A DNA stretch of 29,037 bases from Baffinella frigidus (lineage: Eukaryota > Cryptophyceae > Cryptomonadales > Baffinellaceae), in contig MU647063.1 in NCBI GenBank assembly GCA_026770585.1, forward strand, positions 7,144 through 36,180, given 5' to 3'. The position numbers were made by a program, and so were the translations under genes. Below, piece by piece: positions 26,285-29,037 of this stretch. Under the pieces are notes generated by a model that saw only the letters and a program-made list of their open reading frames with translations, was not told the DNA's origin and made no database searches. Each line of letters begins with the position of its first letter. Within the stretch, counting starts at the first letter, position 1.

Positions 26285-26938
26285 CACACCAATAGAGTCT
26301 CTCTCAGTGAGAGCTGCTTCGTGTCTGCGCACGGCCGACATGTCCCCCTTGATGGGGGTTTCCAGCGTGTGCGTGACCTCTCGCTGGGTCTTGATAAAAC
26401 CTAGCCTCCTTCGGGGGATTACATGGTGGTCTTGTTAGTATCAATACTGGTCTCTTTCTCTGTAAGGTCTGACAGCCCGTCATCAGGTCGAGGAGCTCAT
26501 CCGTAGATTGTTCCCATTCCCTCAAGAGTGAGGTGGGCGTGGTCTTCGATGTGAGTTTAATACAAAGCACCAAAGCACCAAAGCACCATCGCGACAACTC
26601 CCCATCCCAAGGTCCATCCGCGCGTCTGACACAGGGAAAGCACAAAGCCACTTTACTCTGCGCAGGATCCGGTTCAGGGTTTAGGATTTCTCAAAGGCAG
26701 CTCAGGTTCCTTTGGTTGAGCCATTTGCTGATAAAACTTTTTGTTATTCGTGTCCAATTTTAACCTAATTTTATGCTCATGCCACTGTTGAGCGAGGAGG
26801 GAGCAAATTAAAAGGGTCCAAAAAATCATCTGAAAGCCAAGGCCGGATTCTGGCCCTGACAATTCGCTTGAGAGCGGAGCCGCCCTCCGAAGTGAAGGAT
26901 GGTGATTCTCATTGATCGTGTACTGACATTGATCGAGC
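26285..26938. other. Unassigned sequence with weak minus-strand frames
   Basis: A 115-codon minus-strand frame (26651-26304) includes LLREWEQSTDELLDLMTG, which looks protein-like, and a second at 27000-26674 includes a hydrophobic stretch MIFWTLLICSLLAQQW. Neither has supporting start, splice or family evidence; the second runs into a fold-back element. CAAAGCACCA is repeated three times at about 26564-26587. Confidence 0.3.
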
Positions 26939-26966
26939 CTCCAACACACTGCCACTCGAACGCCTC

Positions 26967-27089
26967 CTACAGGGGCACCTCGCTCATACAAAACGCCCAC
27001 CCCCCTAGGACCACCATAGGGCCCTAGGCATAGGCCTACTGTAAGGTCCGAGGGGGGGCTGGTTTCTTACGAGCGAGGTGCCCCTGTAG
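26967..27089. mobile_element. Fold-back element family TACAGGGGTACCTCGCTCAT, copy 5, with 28-bp flanking repeat
   Basis: CTACAGGGGCACCTCGCTCA to its complement at 27070-27089. The left flank 26939-26966 (CTCCAACACACTGCCACTCG, AACGCCTC) is repeated after the right end at 27091-27118 with two changes. So either the insertion came with a long target duplication or it landed in a tandem repeat. Confidence 0.85.
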
Positions 27090-27118
27090 ACTCCAACGCA
27101 CCGCCACTCGAACGCCTC

Positions 27119-27415
27119 CTTCGCACAGCTCCATGCACGTCCCAGCGCTCTGAAACTTTCACTCGCAAAGCACAGCTGGGGCAACTCACGGGCACACGCC
27201 AGGCCGGCACGCTAACAGGTACAGACCGAGTGCTTCCACCTACCCCTCCACGAGTTGCCTCCCCTCCGGGAGGTGCACGAGACATGAAGTCGAACAGGGG
27301 AAAGCGTCCGCTCCTCTATCACGCGTTACGGTAGTGGCGGGGCGTGTCCCCTCCCCCTACCGCTGTCTGTCCCTCTCCCCTTCTCTCTCCTCTCCTGCCG
27401 CCCTCATCTTTCTCG
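27119..27415. other. No feature recognised
   Basis: GC-rich to C/T-rich sequence without supported coding potential; 27340-27410 is CT-rich. Confidence 0.3.
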
Positions 27416-27720
27416 GTTAAGCTCCTCCTGTGTGCTTAACCGCGGGAACGAAGAAAATAATCAGTTTCTTGCAACGAAAATGACCACACATACTAGCAAT
27501 AGCTACATGTATGTTGTGTAACACGTTTCGTTGGCCAGAAACCAATCTTTTTATTCGTTTCCGCAGCTAAGAGCTGAGCTTGATCCCCCGAGAAGCTCCT
27601 AGCTCTGTCTCAGTTTACATGGTCTCACCTATTTGGTGAGACCAGGCTCTTCCCCGCTCCAAAGTTGACGAATTTGTACCGCAAACCCAGCATGTCAACT
27701 TGCAAACAGTCAGCTAACTG
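27416..27720. mobile_element. Palindromic element followed by the dispersed TCAAGTTGACA repeat
   Basis: GGGAACGAAGAAAATAATCA at 27444 pairs with the complement of the 27515-27566 side, with CGAAAATGACCACACA and TGTTGTGTAACACGTTTCG as inner arms. Next come GTCTCACCTATTTGGTGAGA (27627) and CCAAAGTTGACGAATTTGTA to ATGTCAACTT (27659-27700), the reverse of the arrangement at 1616-1698. Confidence 0.65.
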
Positions 27721-27782
27721 ATCCATGCACGTCGTGCACGACCTGGAGGGGTCGGTGCTTTCCCTCCCTAAGTTTATATTTC

Positions 27783-27818
27783 GAGGCTGAGAGGGTAGCT
27801 GCTACCCCTCCCAGCCTC
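27783..27818. repeat. Short hairpin
   Basis: GAGGCTGAGAGGGTAGC pairs with GCTACCCCTCCCAGCCTC with one bulge. It could act as an RNA hairpin, but no transcript is evident. Confidence 0.5.
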
Positions 27819-28026
27819 CCTATGTCCAGGCCTTGAAGGATGACGGATGGCCGGAGTGATTAAGGATGCAGCAGCTCTTTTCCCTCCTGGAGGGGAAGGA
27901 GCACGGCCAGCCTGCAACGCGACCTCGCGACAGCACGCGAGGCCGACATCCATATGAGACGCTTACGGATGCAAGACGACAGGCCTCATAAGCTAGAGCA
28001 CTCTGCCTACGCCCGCAGGAGGAGCT

Positions 28027-28329
28027 TCAGCCGCCATAACGCAGGGAGAGCTTCGCCATCATGTCGTCCGCGTCGCACCATTCGACCCCTTCGATGCCGT
28101 GCGCCTCCCGGAGGTGGTTCAGCACGGCGTTCGGGGTGCTCAAGTGCCTCCCGTGTTGGTCCTTCCTCCGCGGGCAATCATTGCAGTAGCAGAAGTGTCC
28201 GTCACCGCATTCCCCCTTGCCCATTTTGACATCCACGCGATGCTTGCACCGGACGTGGTCCACAAACCCGTGAAACGACTTCCCCCTTTCCTTGCCCCAC
28301 CCGCACTCCTTGCAGAAGTACAGATCCAT
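28027..28329 (-). CDS. Small protein with two C2H2-like zinc fingers
   Basis: 100 codons from ATG at 28329 to a stop at 28027-28029. Finger 1 is C6-x2-C9-x15-H25-x4-H30 and finger 2 is C49-x2-C52-x19-H72-x4-H77, both with long loops compared with classical C2H2 fingers (x12). C28, C41 and C47 are further cysteines. Finger ends FVDHVRCKH and VLNHLREAH resemble each other, so the protein may be an internal duplication. A C-terminal tail of about 23 residues follows. Basic residues around the fingers suit nucleic-acid binding, but no target can be inferred. It may be one exon of a longer protein. No neighbouring gene is linked to it. Confidence 0.65.
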   Translation of the reverse strand: MDLYFCKECGWGKERGKSFHGFVDHVRCKHRVDVKMGKGECGDGHFCYCNDCPRRKDQHGRHLSTPNAVLNHLREAHGIEGVEWCDADDMMAKLSLRYGG

Positions 28330-28994
28330 GAGGGAGGACCTATGGGCGCCTAGAGGAGGACCGCTTCCCAGGGATCTTGTTCCGCGATCAGTGATGATCT
28401 TGCGGTCAGTGATTCGCGAAGTGCCGTGAATTCACGTCACAGTTTTGACCAGTCTCGCAGCTGGCAAAAAAAAATGACAATCAAAAATAGTTTTATAATA
28501 GACGGCTGCGTGCCATCGTCCCTCGAAAGCGATCTTCTGCGTGCGGTCCCTTGGTGAGAGCAGGTATCCGGGAGCCCCACCTTGATCTCTGGACCCCAGT
28601 GCCAGTGTTGACCGTACACGCGCCCTCCCCTACCAATTGTCTCCTGCCCAGGGGCCCAGCAGCAGCCAGGGTCCCACCCCAAACGGTGTAAATTTGGCCC
28701 CCATGTCCTGACTCCGCGTGCAAGATGCAGCACTGATGCCCCTGTCATCTCGCGCGTGCAGGTGCAGACATGGCACCATCCCGTAGTGAGGCCTACAGCA
28801 TAAGCTCGGAGCCCAACCAGGTGCCTGTCCGCCCTCTCGAGATCTGAAACACCTCACTCCTCCCCCCACCCCCGGGGATCGCCCCGAATCCTTCGAGAAT
28901 TCTCAACTCCCCCACCCCATCTGTGACGTCACTATATGTCTCGTCAGCGCGCGACAAGCCTCACCTCCCCACGCTCCGCCGCCGCACCACACAC

Positions 28995-28996
<2 letters not shown>
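28330..28996. other. No feature recognised
   Basis: Overlapping minus-strand frames of 76-103 codons at 28437-28869 have no family features or splice support. The end is C/T-rich. Confidence 0.3.

Positions 28997-29037
<41 letters not shown>
28997..29037. repeat. Terminal run of 41 C
   Basis: The window ends in a pure C run. Other poly-C/poly-G runs (3139, 10055, 21217, and inside fold-back elements) show that such runs are real in this genome, but a run of this length at the edge may also mark an assembly end. Confidence 0.9.

Noticed and set aside
27783-27818. tRNA or terminator
   Set aside because: A single bulged hairpin without cloverleaf arms; no tRNA or rRNA signature was seen anywhere in the window.

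Overview
The window looks like nuclear DNA of a eukaryotic alga with a red-type secondary plastid; a cryptophyte (Guillardia-like) fits best, but that is inference. The clues are GT-AG introns with very short exons, Arabidopsis-type telomere-like heptamers (TTTAGGG and variants) inside genes, and a protein whose N-terminus is a signal peptide followed by a Phe-led transit peptide (cleavage ARA|FQ), as in bipartite plastid targeting. There is no bacterial operon structure, rRNA, tRNA or CRISPR array that I can see.

Main result: two minus-strand genes can be pieced together from many tiny exons separated by introns made mostly of telomere-like heptamers, minisatellites and fold-back elements. 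Gene A (about 22333 down to 16639) is a DHH-DHHA2 phosphoesterase of the Ppx1/PRUNE family, probably plastid-targeted. A 782-nt first exon carries the DHH motifs and eight downstream exons of 31-96 nt carry the DHHA2 part; the reading phase matches across the first eight splice junctions. Gene B (about 10004 down to 3765, perhaps beyond) is a GST/thioredoxin-fold protein resembling membrane-associated prostaglandin E synthase 2 (PTGES2), in six phase-compatible exons. Two further exons at 13064-13412 belong to the end of gene A or the start of gene B.

The intron repeats have polarity: in both genes the sense strand is CCCTAAA-like. Acceptor sites arise inside the arrays (CCCTAAACCAG|, CCCTAAATGCAG|) and arrays start next to donors. 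Several introns also carry extra copies of the exon edge that borders them, which suggests growth or birth of introns by duplication across exon-intron junctions together with heptamer expansion.

Other genes: a two-exon plus-strand gene of unknown function (10742-11387), lying between or inside the minus-strand genes; a minus-strand protein with two C2H2-like fingers (28027-28329); an ankyrin-repeat exon on the plus strand (25282-25527); and a plus-strand exon candidate at 23644-23707 next to a CCCTAAA array.

The rest is dominated by non-autonomous palindromic (fold-back/MITE-like) elements in at least ten families. Several share internal cores (TGTGTAGTAATTTTC; CCTACGGTAGGCAA) despite different ends. 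An assembly gap (35 N) lies in a heptamer array at 17099-17133, and the window ends in a run of 41 C, so copy numbers and the right edge should be read with caution.
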